From: an uncultured Prevotella sp.
GTDB lineage: Bacteria > Bacteroidota > Bacteroidia > Bacteroidales > Bacteroidaceae
Direction of reading: 5' to 3'
Assembly: GCA_947165435.1 (NCBI GenBank)
Contig: CAMVAI010000030.1
Coordinates: forward strand, 1 to 35,402
DNA length: 35,402 bases
Positions 24,723-31,627 of the stretch are shown piece after piece; the stretch's first letter is position 1; every line of letters begins with the position of its first letter. The notes beneath the pieces were generated by a model, which saw only the letters and a program-made list of their open reading frames with translations, did not search any database and had not been told where the DNA came from. Both the position numbers and the translations under genes were made by a program.

Positions 24723-25529
24723 TTACTGAATAGAGAATTTGTTTCCTGCAATAAACATCTCTAACTCTGGCAAGTGCATAAATAATTTGTCTGCGAGAAT
24801 ATCGTAAGGGTGCCTTATTCCATCAAGTTTCAATTGTTTAGCAATCCTATACCAATCCCATATCTGGGAATCCGTAATGCTTTCAATGGCCGATTGATAC
24901 CAATTTCTGTAAGAGGCCGTAATGACTGATTTATCCATTTTGTCCAGATGATAAAGAATTTTATTTATCTTTATGGAGAAGGTATTTCCTTGTCCGTAAT
25001 CGTCAGCATCTTTTGCCTGACAGACTTCTTTGGTTGCTTCAAAGAGGATGCCCCATGCCCTTTCTGTCGTAATGTCTCGCCCTGTTGTTGAGAGGATCCA
25101 GATATACTCGTAAGGCGTAAGTTTATCTCTATCAATAGTGTATGATCTGTCTTCACACAATCGCCTGATCACAAATGGGCGATTTTTTCCAATGGCTAAG
25201 TCCTCTTTATGTTCCAATACATACGAAAGTGGAAAATGCCTGATGACAGCCCATGCGCATTTTTCCTCATGGTACTGCTCCCACAAACCTAATATGATAG
25301 GCTCAAAAGACTCGTCCCACAAATCAAGTAATCGTGTGTATGCCCATTCACGAAATGACTTTTCACGACGAAGGTGATGCATAATGACTTGCATCTGTTG
25401 CCCTTTGTCAAGTCCAACAAAACGCCGTCTCAATTCTTTCAAGGCGGCATTTTCTGTTTTCCTGTCTTCACTCTGTAAGTCTCTCAGTAGAGACTTCAAT
25501 GGAGTGTTCCATTGTTGAGGACTTCTCAT
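24723..25529 (-). CDS. Uncharacterised helical (HEAT-like) protein
   Basis: 268 residues that look mainly alpha-helical and aromatic-rich with no catalytic motif I can name. The N-terminal part (ENAALKELRRRFVGLD, REWAYTRLLDLWDES) has paired-helix periodicity resembling HEAT repeats. It may be a scaffold or a defence-island protein. It is A+T-rich, last in the minus-strand run 27124-24723, and 29 bases after the 80-residue gene. No function can be assigned. Confidence 0.6.
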   Translation of the reverse strand: MRSPQQWNTPLKSLLRDLQSEDRKTENAALKELRRRFVGLDKGQQMQVIMHHLRREKSFREWAYTRLLDLWDESFEPIILGLWEQYHEEKCAWAVIRHFPLSYVLEHKEDLAIGKNRPFVIRRLCEDRSYTIDRDKLTPYEYIWILSTTGRDITTERAWGILFEATKEVCQAKDADDYGQGNTFSIKINKILYHLDKMDKSVITASYRNWYQSAIESITDSQIWDWYRIAKQLKLDGIRHPYDILADKLFMHLPELEMFIAGNKFSIQ

Positions 25530-25558
25530 TGCCTACTTATCATATTTAGTTAATTCAT

Positions 25559-25801
25559 TTACATTTGAAAGTCGCCTTTCAAAATGCATAAAACTTTTGC
25601 TTTCTCAATTTCTTCTGCAAACAGTTCTTCTGCCTTCAACAGAAAATTCTCTAAGTGTTCGTCATTTCTTGAACGTCTAATGTCATCTGCTAATTTCTTT
25701 AGATTCATATTGTACTTAAGAAGTTTAGAATAGTCTTCTATCCTAACCTCAGTTGTTTCAAGAAGAACGCCGTCCTTGATTTTAAATTTTCGCTGTATCA
25801 T
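25559..25801 (-). CDS. Hypothetical 80-residue helical protein
   Basis: An 80-residue, lysine- and glutamate-rich, probably helical protein (ELFAEEIEKAKVLCILKGDF). The first codon overlaps the stop of the 248-residue upstream gene (ATGA at 25798-25801), so the two are translationally coupled and likely function together. I do not recognise a family. The tight coupling is the main argument that it is real. Confidence 0.6.
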   Translation of the reverse strand: MIQRKFKIKDGVLLETTEVRIEDYSKLLKYNMNLKKLADDIRRSRNDEHLENFLLKAEELFAEEIEKAKVLCILKGDFQM

Positions 25802-26544
25802 ATTAATCCTAGCTTTTTTAAATGATCTAAATGGTCTTTGATTATTTTTGCCATTTTATCAATCATCTCATATGAAACCCCATTACTCAATTGACGGGTA
25901 TGAATTACAAGACGGTTTTGATTTGTATCGTCATAGTGTGTGCAAAACCAATTTCCTATTGAAAAATCGAACCTCTTCGAAAAAGTTACATGAAATGTGT
26001 CATCTATTTCCCTTGTTTTTTGGTTATTTCTTATATAACCTCCACATGCTAAGATAATAACAGGAAAACTCTTAATATAATTAGATTGTTTAAACAATTT
26101 CAATCTAGCTTTGATACGTTCTCTGAGTTTTTCCCGTTCTTCCCCTTTAACCCTACTTGAAGGTTTTGCCTCATTATTTAATTCAGTTGTAAAAGCATCA
26201 AACTCAAAATCTTTTTCTCCGTGTAATGCTCTTTTATGGCGTTCAGGAAAGACTCTGTCTATTAAACGCTGATAACTACTCCATGTTGGAGTAGAGTTTT
26301 GGTATTTTCTCCATAAATCAGGATTTTCGTCTTTGATTATCCAGGGATTGTCTTTTCCGCAATAGCAATAATTATTTTCCAAATAATTTTGCCAATCTTT
26401 GTAATTTGTAATAGGGGTTTCTGCACGATGTTCCTGTCCTACAAGAAGAATATGCGTATAAGGATTACCCGCGCCACAAATTTGATTATTCTTCTTACAT
26501 TCCGCCAGGAATTCTTCAAATAATTTTGTTCTATCCATAAACAT
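25798..26544 (-). CDS. Uncharacterised 'GNP' protein, possible uracil-DNA-glycosylase-like fold
   Basis: 248 residues. The N-terminal motif ICGAGNPYTHILLVGQEHR (about residues 22-40) resembles the first motif of uracil-DNA glycosylase superfamily proteins (hydrophobic strand, then G(E/Q)xPG/E) and is shared with the neighbouring 174-residue protein. A C-terminal VIHTRQLSN could be the counterpart of the UDG histidine motif. The exact catalytic residues of a UDG are not clearly present. Two starts are possible (26544 or 26538), both after a TATATTTG box (26573-26566). The fold call is tentative. Confidence 0.6.
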   Translation of the reverse strand: MFMDRTKLFEEFLAECKKNNQICGAGNPYTHILLVGQEHRAETPITNYKDWQNYLENNYCYCGKDNPWIIKDENPDLWRKYQNSTPTWSSYQRLIDRVFPERHKRALHGEKDFEFDAFTTELNNEAKPSSRVKGEEREKLRERIKARLKLFKQSNYIKSFPVIILACGGYIRNNQKTREIDDTFHVTFSKRFDFSIGNWFCTHYDDTNQNRLVIHTRQLSNGVSYEMIDKMAKIIKDHLDHLKKLGLI

Positions 26545-26565
26545 TTATTTTAGCACATTTGCTTG

Positions 26566-26573
26566 CAAATATA
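26566..26573 (-). promoter_or_regulatory. -7 box before the 248-residue 'GNP' gene
   Basis: TATATTTG on the minus strand, 22 bases before the ATG at 26544. No consensus -33 box at 19 bases. Confidence 0.5.
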
Positions 26574-26599
26574 GCAATTCTTTTTGAATATTGCTGTCT

Positions 26600-27124
26600 T
26601 CATTTGGATATTTCTTCTTTTGGGGATAATAGAAACCAATTTAGTATCAGTTTTGTGCATTTCTGAATAACATAGGAAACTTTTTCAAATGGATATGTGC
26701 AGAACATGAGCCTTTCGGGTTTGTTGCCATCTGCTTTAGAGTGTGCTACAAACAAACGTTGGGTTGCCCCATCTTCAATGGTACACTCACTCATCCATTT
26801 CATTCCAAACAACTTAGCAGGGTCATGCTTATCCAGTTGGTTGCCATCTACGAATGAATATAGTATTACCTGAAAATTGTCGAAGAAAGAATCTTTCAAC
26901 AGTTCTTCGTTAAATACCACGTAGTAACAATGTTTGAGTACATCGACATTCTTATCTTCAACATCTGGCAGATTTCTGAATGGTTCTTTCAGATACTCAA
27001 AATCTACCTCTTCATTTCCTTCTCTTTGCGTGACAACCAGAATTTTCGCATTAGGATTGCCACAACCAACATTCTTGTTGGGGAACCTTTCACCCAATCT
27101 TTTAAGTTCATCAGTATTTGCCAT
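26600..27124 (-). CDS. Second uncharacterised 'GNP' protein, paralogue of the downstream one
   Basis: 174 residues. The motif NVGCGNPNAKILVVTQREGNEE (about 18-39) lines up with ICGAGNPYTHILLVGQEHRAE in the next gene, so the two appear to be distant paralogues with a shared beta-strand and loop. The remainder has a mixed alpha/beta composition and a possible FCTYPFEKV counterpart to the C-terminal motif. A uracil-DNA-glycosylase-like fold is possible but unconfirmed. It has its own TAACTTTG box (27151-27144) and lies between the WYL gene and the 248-residue gene on the same strand. Confidence 0.6.
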   Translation of the reverse strand: MANTDELKRLGERFPNKNVGCGNPNAKILVVTQREGNEEVDFEYLKEPFRNLPDVEDKNVDVLKHCYYVVFNEELLKDSFFDNFQVILYSFVDGNQLDKHDPAKLFGMKWMSECTIEDGATQRLFVAHSKADGNKPERLMFCTYPFEKVSYVIQKCTKLILNWFLLSPKEEISK

Positions 27125-27143
27125 AACTCTTTCATTTTTGTGG

Positions 27144-27151
27144 CAAAGTTA
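27144..27151 (-). promoter_or_regulatory. -7 box of the 174-residue 'GNP' gene
   Basis: TAACTTTG on the minus strand, 20 bases before the ATG at 27124. Confidence 0.55.
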
Positions 27152-27189
27152 TGGCAGGAATATGCAACATAATTGCATATCAGAAGAAA

Positions 27190-28086
27190 TTATTTATAGA
27201 AATCGTGCATTTCTTGAATAATGGCCTTGATTTGCTGACGGAAGGTGTCTGATGAGAGTACTTCCAACTGGTTACCATGACTCAGAATTTCTTGAATGAA
27301 GTCATAGGTTGGGGCTATAATATATTCAAAGATGGTATAATTGTTATTGGTCTCTATCTCACGTTGGCTATGATGCAAAGGTAATGAGCGTAGATAATGT
27401 GGTTTTTCGCGATAGGCTTTCAATCGTATAGCTATAGGTTTCTTATCGTGGAATACGCCGTAATAATCTGTGTAATATTCTTGGGGTGAGAAATTTTTTG
27501 GATAGCAGAACTTGGATTCCGTGACTTCTATGTGTTTAATACGGTCAAGCCCAAAACGATGAATCTCTTTCTTTTGCAAGACAAATGCCATCACATACCA
27601 ACGGCGTTTGAACAATCTAATGAAATAAGGATCAATCTTTAAACCTTGAATGGTATTACCAAAGAAATCCTCATAATCAATTGTTATCTGGCGATTCTCT
27701 CGCATAGCTTTTGTTATAATATCAAGGTAAGACCTTCCAGATGGCACATCTTCCAACATGATTCTGTCACAGATAGAACGGTTATCCATCAGCGTACTAC
27801 TGACAGAAAATGAATCAAGTAACCATTGGTTAATGGAATTCTTTTCTAATGCTTCTGGATTATCTATATAATATAGGTTAGTTCCTCGTTGACACTCAAT
27901 CACAACTCCGAACTGCATCAATATAGCACGACGATGATTATGGAATGTACGCAATTTCAAAGGCTGGTGCAGATCATTGATATACGCATCGTCCCATTTG
28001 CGGACTATATCCTCAAATGAAATCTTGCCAGCATCATAGATAGTGGAAATGAGCCAGATGTATTTTGCATATAGCCTGTCAGTCAT
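27190..28086 (-). CDS. WYL-domain transcriptional regulator
   Basis: 298 residues. The N-terminal DNA-binding half (about 1-85) is followed by a WYL domain with RRWYVMAFVLQKKEIHRFGLDRI (about 167-189), where the RWYVMAF and FGLDRI parts are typical, and a C-terminal extension (about 240-298). WYL proteins bind a nucleic-acid-type ligand through the domain and often control phage-defence operons (BrxR/CapW type). It is eight bases after the KilA-N gene and is probably in one transcript with it. Confidence 0.9.
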   Translation of the reverse strand: MTDRLYAKYIWLISTIYDAGKISFEDIVRKWDDAYINDLHQPLKLRTFHNHRRAILMQFGVVIECQRGTNLYYIDNPEALEKNSINQWLLDSFSVSSTLMDNRSICDRIMLEDVPSGRSYLDIITKAMRENRQITIDYEDFFGNTIQGLKIDPYFIRLFKRRWYVMAFVLQKKEIHRFGLDRIKHIEVTESKFCYPKNFSPQEYYTDYYGVFHDKKPIAIRLKAYREKPHYLRSLPLHHSQREIETNNNYTIFEYIIAPTYDFIQEILSHGNQLEVLSSDTFRQQIKAIIQEMHDFYK

Positions 28087-28094
28087 AATAGGCG

Positions 28095-28913
28095 TTACTT
28101 TAGTAGATTCCTATTCCCGTTCCCTTCCAACACCTGCATCTGTTGAATAGCAATTTGATTGAGTTTCACGAGCCTTTCGCCCTGTGGTACTCCATCATTG
28201 ATTAGCACAGCATTGATATTCTCCATATTCGACAGGCATATCAGTTCGTTGATAGTGGCATAGTCACGGATATTGCCTTTTAGGTCGGGATTTGCCTCTC
28301 GCCATTGCTTGGCGGTCATCCCAAACATCGCCACATTCAGCACATCAGCTTCTTCTGCATAGATGATACTGGCTTGTGCTGGGGTGATTTCCTCTGGAAT
28401 CAAGTGGCTCTTGATGGCATCCGTATGAATGCGGTAGTTAATTTTTGAGAGCTCTCTTTTAGCAGTCCATCCCAATAATTCCTGTTCCTTGGCTTTTAGG
28501 CGTTGGAACTCCATGACAAGGTAAAGGCGGAACTCAACGGAAATCCATGATGCAAACTCGAATGCTATATCGGTTTGGGCAAAGGTTCCTCCATAGCGTC
28601 CCGCTTGCGAAACAATCCCAATAGCATTAGTGGCTTCAATCCAACGAGTAGGCGAAAGCGTGAAAGCATTCAAACCAGCCTCTTTTCTAAACCCCTCGAA
28701 TTCGAGGGGGTTAAAATTGGGGTTGTGAAGAGTTTCCCATATACCAAGAAATTCCACGGTATTGCGGTTACGCATCCAGTTCGCTATAACTCCGTTGGGG
28801 TCTGTGGCGTTTTTCTGCCTGGCGATGTCTGTGATGCTAATGTAATCTATACCATCTTTTGACATAGTCTTGATAGCAACATCTTTAACGATAATCTCAT
28901 TCTTCTTTGCCAT
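28095..28913 (-). CDS. KilA-N domain protein
   Basis: 272 residues. The N-terminal KilA-N region (about 15-110) shows GIDYISITDIARQKN, VIANWMRNRNTVEFLGIWE, and SPTRWIEATNAIGIVSQAGRYGGTFAQTDIAFEFASWISVEFRLYL. The rest is helical. KilA-N proteins are DNA-binding, originally of phage or mobile-element origin, used as antirepressors and in accessory regions. It is followed closely by the WYL regulator. The DNA at the NPNFNPLEFEGF segment resembles the dispersed repeats but is probably native here. Confidence 0.85.
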   Translation of the reverse strand: MAKKNEIIVKDVAIKTMSKDGIDYISITDIARQKNATDPNGVIANWMRNRNTVEFLGIWETLHNPNFNPLEFEGFRKEAGLNAFTLSPTRWIEATNAIGIVSQAGRYGGTFAQTDIAFEFASWISVEFRLYLVMEFQRLKAKEQELLGWTAKRELSKINYRIHTDAIKSHLIPEEITPAQASIIYAEEADVLNVAMFGMTAKQWREANPDLKGNIRDYATINELICLSNMENINAVLINDGVPQGERLVKLNQIAIQQMQVLEGNGNRNLLK

Positions 28914-28942
28914 AGGATAGTCTCTAATATAAATTATGTGTG

Positions 28943-28950
28943 CAAAGGTA
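28943..28950 (-). promoter_or_regulatory. -7 box of the KilA-N/WYL pair
   Basis: TACCTTTG on the minus strand, about 30 bases before the KilA-N ATG at 28913. No clear -33 box. Confidence 0.5.
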
Positions 28951-28999
28951 GCACAAAATCATAAGACTAAAGAGGAATTTGCGAAAAATCTTCCCAAAG

Positions 29000-29031
29000 T
29001 TTTGTAATCACATATATTCTGTGTACCTTTG
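29000..29031 (+). promoter_or_regulatory. Strong orphan promoter
   Basis: TTTTG (29000-29004), exactly 19 bases, TACCTTTG (29024-29031): a full consensus Bacteroidetes promoter. Predicted start about 29038. What follows to 29378 has no gene that I can support: an AT-rich stretch with a TGAGCCA/TGGCTCA stem (29042-29069), then the long hairpin at 29245-29332. Confidence 0.75.
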
Positions 29032-29244
29032 TTCCCGACAATGAGCCATTGATAAAGGCTGGTGGCTCAGCGTTGAGTGCTCTAACAATACGCATATCGC
29101 GGAAGAATACGGAAATCAGGAGGTGTCCAGTTCGTAACCTCGAAAATCGCACTATTTCTCAAACCTCCGATAAACAAAGAAAGTTTGCGATTTCTTACAA
29201 AGTTACGAAAAGTCGAGAGCAAAACAAAGAAAAACTTTTCTTTT

Positions 29245-29332
29245 TTTGCCAAGACGGAGTAACGATACAGGGCTTCGTGGTTTCGAGGAACGAGAAACCA
29301 TGAAGCCCTGTATCGTTACACTTCTCGGCAAA
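29245..29332. repeat. Long imperfect hairpin, 26-bp near-perfect core
   Basis: Core arms 29259-29284 and 29294-29319 pair over 26 bases with one mismatch (G/T) around a nine-base loop; the pairing continues outward with bulges through TTTGCC (29245-29250) and GGCAAA (29327-29332). No U-run follows on either strand. It could be a structured RNA, the remnant of a mini-transposon or a processing site. Confidence 0.85.
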
Positions 29333-29378
29333 CAAATCAAAACTATAAGCCGAATACAAGTATTGCTATTAATATAAC

Positions 29379-29606
29379 ATGAAACAAAGATACATCCAAG
29401 AATGCACTAACTGCGGCAATGTCGTAGTTGCTAGAGAGAAGCGTGGGTTTATCAGAGATGCTTTGCATGGTGGACCCGGGACTGCTGTGGAGTTTATTCC
29501 TGTTGGTGGGAAACTGATCTGGAAGGCTTCAAAGGAAATCGTCTTGCGCCTCTTGCGAACTGATATGGAGAAGTGGGGTGATGAACTGGAGAAGTGGCAA
29601 ACGTAG
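29379..29606 (+). CDS. Small zinc-ribbon-like protein
   Basis: 75 residues. Only one CxxC pair is visible (CTNCG, about residues 9-13), with a central GGPGTAVEFIPVGGKLIWKA glycine-rich part. The sequence resembles half of a zinc ribbon, and I do not recognise a family. It lies between the long hairpin and the PIN gene, in the A+T-rich island. No promoter or operon partner is evident. Confidence 0.5.
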   Translation: MKQRYIQECTNCGNVVVAREKRGFIRDALHGGPGTAVEFIPVGGKLIWKASKEIVLRLLRTDMEKWGDELEKWQT

Positions 29607-29638
29607 CATTTAAAGTGTGATTATCCCCTCGCAACCTC

Positions 29639-29646
29639 TATCTTTG
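29639..29646 (+). promoter_or_regulatory. -7-like box reading into the 3' end of the PIN gene
   Basis: TATCTTTG on the + strand, opposite to the PIN gene, without a convincing -33 box. A transcript from here would be antisense to the toxin mRNA; a five-codon ORF (MEFW and stop) at 29659 is the only frame after it. Confidence 0.3.
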
Positions 29647-29657
29647 CAGAAAAACAG

Positions 29658-30062
29658 CTATGGAATTCTGGTGAGGAAATCAGCATATTTGAGAATAGGA
29701 ATACCTGCATGAGAACCAAGATCGGTGAGATCCTTATCGCCACTAACAATAAAATCCACAGGTACGCTCTCTGCCATAGAGAGAAGGTATAGGTCTTTGG
29801 GGTCTCTGATATTTGATTCTGCTTCGACTGTAATATCTGTAAAAAGGCAGACATCATATATCATCTCAAAGAAATAATAGCGAGTCTCAGAAGATATGAG
29901 TTTGTCGAACTTCTCGCGGGCTATCACCTTTCTGATTTCATCCAACTGCTGTTCAGAAATATACACTTCTATGTCATGATGGCACAACACATCTGCAAGC
30001 GACGAAAGTCGTTTGCCAATCATGAACGAAATCCACAAGTTGGAGTCGAACAAAACTTTCAT
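29658..30062 (-). CDS. PIN-domain toxin (VapC-like)
   Basis: 134 residues. PIN-fold acidic residues are visible: Asp6 in MKVLFDSNLW, Glu/Asp in the middle, the RDPKDLYLL motif (about 86-94) and SGDKDL (about 107-112). VapC-type PIN toxins are RNases that cleave initiator tRNA or other RNA. It overlaps the upstream gene by four bases (ATGA at 30059-30062), the usual toxin-antitoxin coupling. The class is clear; the target is not. Confidence 0.88.
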   Translation of the reverse strand: MKVLFDSNLWISFMIGKRLSSLADVLCHHDIEVYISEQQLDEIRKVIAREKFDKLISSETRYYFFEMIYDVCLFTDITVEAESNIRDPKDLYLLSMAESVPVDFIVSGDKDLTDLGSHAGIPILKYADFLTRIP

Positions 30063-30250
30063 AACCCCTGTCGCACAGCATTGATTTCTGCCTGAATCTC
30101 CTCGTCAGTCATCTGTGGAGTCTTCGGACATGAATTGATAAATCGCTCAACTGAAGTACGGCGCTTACGCATCGTCCAGCCCATACGAGAGGCTAATGTC
30201 TCTAAGAATGCTGCATCTTGAGCGGGAACAGACAATACCAGATCTTCCAT
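30059..30250 (-). CDS. Antitoxin partner of the PIN toxin
   Basis: 63 residues from the ATG at 30250 (MEDLVLSVPAQDAAFLETLA); the longer reading start at 30283 falls on the promoter box and is rejected. A short N-terminal part resembles small ribbon-helix-helix/antitoxin sequences and the C-terminal KTPQMTDEEIQAEINAVRQGL forms a likely toxin-wrapping helix. Position directly upstream with an ATGA overlap identifies it as the antitoxin. Its DNA-binding type is unsure. Confidence 0.75.
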   Translation of the reverse strand: MEDLVLSVPAQDAAFLETLASRMGWTMRKRRTSVERFINSCPKTPQMTDEEIQAEINAVRQGL

Positions 30251-30280
30251 TTCCTTATTCTTTAAATTACTATTTGGCTG

Positions 30281-30288
30281 CAAATATA
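30281..30288 (-). promoter_or_regulatory. -7 box of the toxin-antitoxin operon
   Basis: TATATTTG on the minus strand, 30 bases before the antitoxin ATG at 30250; it overlaps a longer in-frame ATG at 30283, which is therefore not used. Confidence 0.6.
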
Positions 30289-30362
30289 CAAATATTATTT
30301 TGAATGTGTATCATAAACAACGATTTTTTGTATTTCGGACGCAAATTGTCCGACCTCCTTTT

Positions 30363-30370
30363 TATCTTTG
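30363..30370 (+). promoter_or_regulatory. -7 box of the small + strand gene
   Basis: TATCTTTG, eight bases before the ATG at 30379, with a CGGAC/GTCCG inverted repeat (30336-30352) just upstream that could be an operator. Confidence 0.5.
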
Positions 30371-30378
30371 CAGCCGAT

Positions 30379-30570
30379 ATGAAGCTACAAGAGTTGTTAA
30401 GGAAATGTGACTTCGACAGGATGTTTGAGTACATCGTCAAGTTTGATTCCAAAACGGATATGCCTCTTTTCGCGATGGTCAAACAGTTATCATATTGCAT
30501 CAAAAACACCCTTTCCTGTTGCAAACTGTCAAATCTGTATCGCCTAAATATATATAAAAGATATAAGTGA
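30379..30570 (+). pseudogene. Truncated small protein, possibly DUF6557-like N-terminus
   Basis: A 63-residue ORF. MKLQELLRKCDFDRMFEYIVKFD resembles the start of Bacteroidetes DUF6557 proteins (about 140 residues or more), but the tail SCCKLSNLYRLNIYKRYK is low-quality sequence and the frame ends early. I read it as the remaining front of a broken gene. The family call is from memory of the pattern and is weak. Confidence 0.35.
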
Positions 30571-30596
30571 TGCGAACAATTCTCGCTAAAAGATTG

Positions 30597-30604
30597 TATA
30601 TTTG
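30597..30604 (+). promoter_or_regulatory. -7 box of the MGMT gene
   Basis: TATATTTG, 45 bases before the ATG at 30650. Confidence 0.5.
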
Positions 30605-30649
30605 CACTCGTAATTCCAATGGACAGCAATGATGACAGAGTAGAGAGAG

Positions 30650-31009
30650 ATGAAACACCGTTTAGACAAAGACTTTCCTGACAAGATGACGCCCGAGCAG
30701 GCCAGCCACTTTCGCGACGACGTGCTGAATATTGTCGGTCAGATACCGCGAGGACGGGTGACGACCTACGGCACCATCGCTGCCTGGGCGGGGTGGCCCA
30801 GCCATTCGCGCATGGTGGGGCGCACGCTGCGCTATACCCCCGGTGCCGAGTTGCTGCCCTGCCACCGGGTGGTCAACAAGGAAGGCCGCACGGCTCCCGG
30901 CTGGAGTCGCCAGCGCCCGCTGTTGGAGGCAGAGGGCGTGACGTTCCGTGCCAATGGCCATGTGGACATGCAGCGGCATCTATGGGAGCCGGAGGGCGTC
31001 AGTTCTTGA
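30650..31009 (+). CDS. MGMT-family O6-alkylguanine alkyltransferase-like protein
   Basis: 119 residues, only the DNA-binding/active-site domain of O6-alkylguanine-DNA alkyltransferase. VTTYGTIAAWAGWPSHSRMVGR precedes the active-site PCHRVV (about 71-76), where the cysteine is present, unlike non-repairing Atl proteins which have Trp at this place. It may repair O6-alkylguanine despite lacking the usual N-terminal domain. The ATG at 30686 is a second possible start. Its G+C-rich composition marks the return to core sequence after the island. Confidence 0.87.
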   Translation: MKHRLDKDFPDKMTPEQASHFRDDVLNIVGQIPRGRVTTYGTIAAWAGWPSHSRMVGRTLRYTPGAELLPCHRVVNKEGRTAPGWSRQRPLLEAEGVTFRANGHVDMQRHLWEPEGVSS

Positions 31010-31144
31010 CCAGCAGGTCGTAGCATATACAGAAAGCAGGAAAACGTTCACGCAAGATGGAAAAATTCGTCCCTTTGCGGCAGTGATTTCGTTTCCGGGT
31101 TAACATTTTGAACGGCTGAAGGGTATTACTATAAAAAAGACGTG

Positions 31145-31627
31145 ATGGAAAGACAGGAAATCCAACGGCTGTTCAAGCAGCACTACGGCAAGATGCTGAG
31201 GGTGGCACGCACCATCCTCTACGACGAGCAGGAGAGCAAGGATGTGGTCAGCGACATCTTTGAGGGACTGCTCCGTGGGCGGACGGTGCTGATGCCCGAC
31301 ACCGAAGAACGCTACCTGCTGACGAGCGTTCGCAACCAGTGTCTGAAGCGTATTCGCCACCAAGAAATGAGGCTCCGCATGGAGTCTGCCACTGCAGGGC
31401 AGACATCCGACGCCGAGGCTGAGGACGAGCGCATGACGGACATTGTAGAGTTTGTGATCAGTCATCTGACCGAACAAGAGCAGCGCATTTTCCGCCTCCG
31501 TTTCTCCGAAGGGTATAGCTATGAGGAAATAGCCTCAGCAGAAGGCATCAGCCGCGTGGCCGTATGGAAGCATCTTTCACACGCCTTGAAAGAAATCAAG
31601 AACCGTTTTAATCCGAAAGGCTTATGA
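31145..31627 (+). CDS. ECF RNA polymerase sigma factor
   Basis: 160 residues from the ATG at 31145 (the preceding GTG is in frame but redundant). Region 2 (FKQHYGKMLRVARTILYDEQESKDVVSDIF) is followed by region 4 (LTEQEQRIFRLRFSEGYSYEEIASAEGISRVAVWKHLSHALKEI). Its stop codon overlaps the start of the FecR-like anti-sigma gene (ATGA), and that gene overlaps the TonB-receptor gene, giving the standard FecI/FecR/FecA-type surface-signalling arrangement. Confidence 0.92.
   Translation: MERQEIQRLFKQHYGKMLRVARTILYDEQESKDVVSDIFEGLLRGRTVLMPDTEERYLLTSVRNQCLKRIRHQEMRLRMESATAGQTSDAEAEDERMTDIVEFVISHLTEQEQRIFRLRFSEGYSYEEIASAEGISRVAVWKHLSHALKEIKNRFNPKGL

Noticed and set aside
28686..28730. Palindrome-like CCCTCGAATTCGAGGGG in the KilA-N gene as another REP copy
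   Set aside because: NPNFNPLEFEGF fits the native KilA-N family sequence at this place, so I do not count it as an insertion.
28967..29152. Small ORF on the minus strand and its + strand partner 29049-29303
   Set aside because: The + frame starts at TTG, and neither has a family; the promoter here more likely serves a non-coding RNA.
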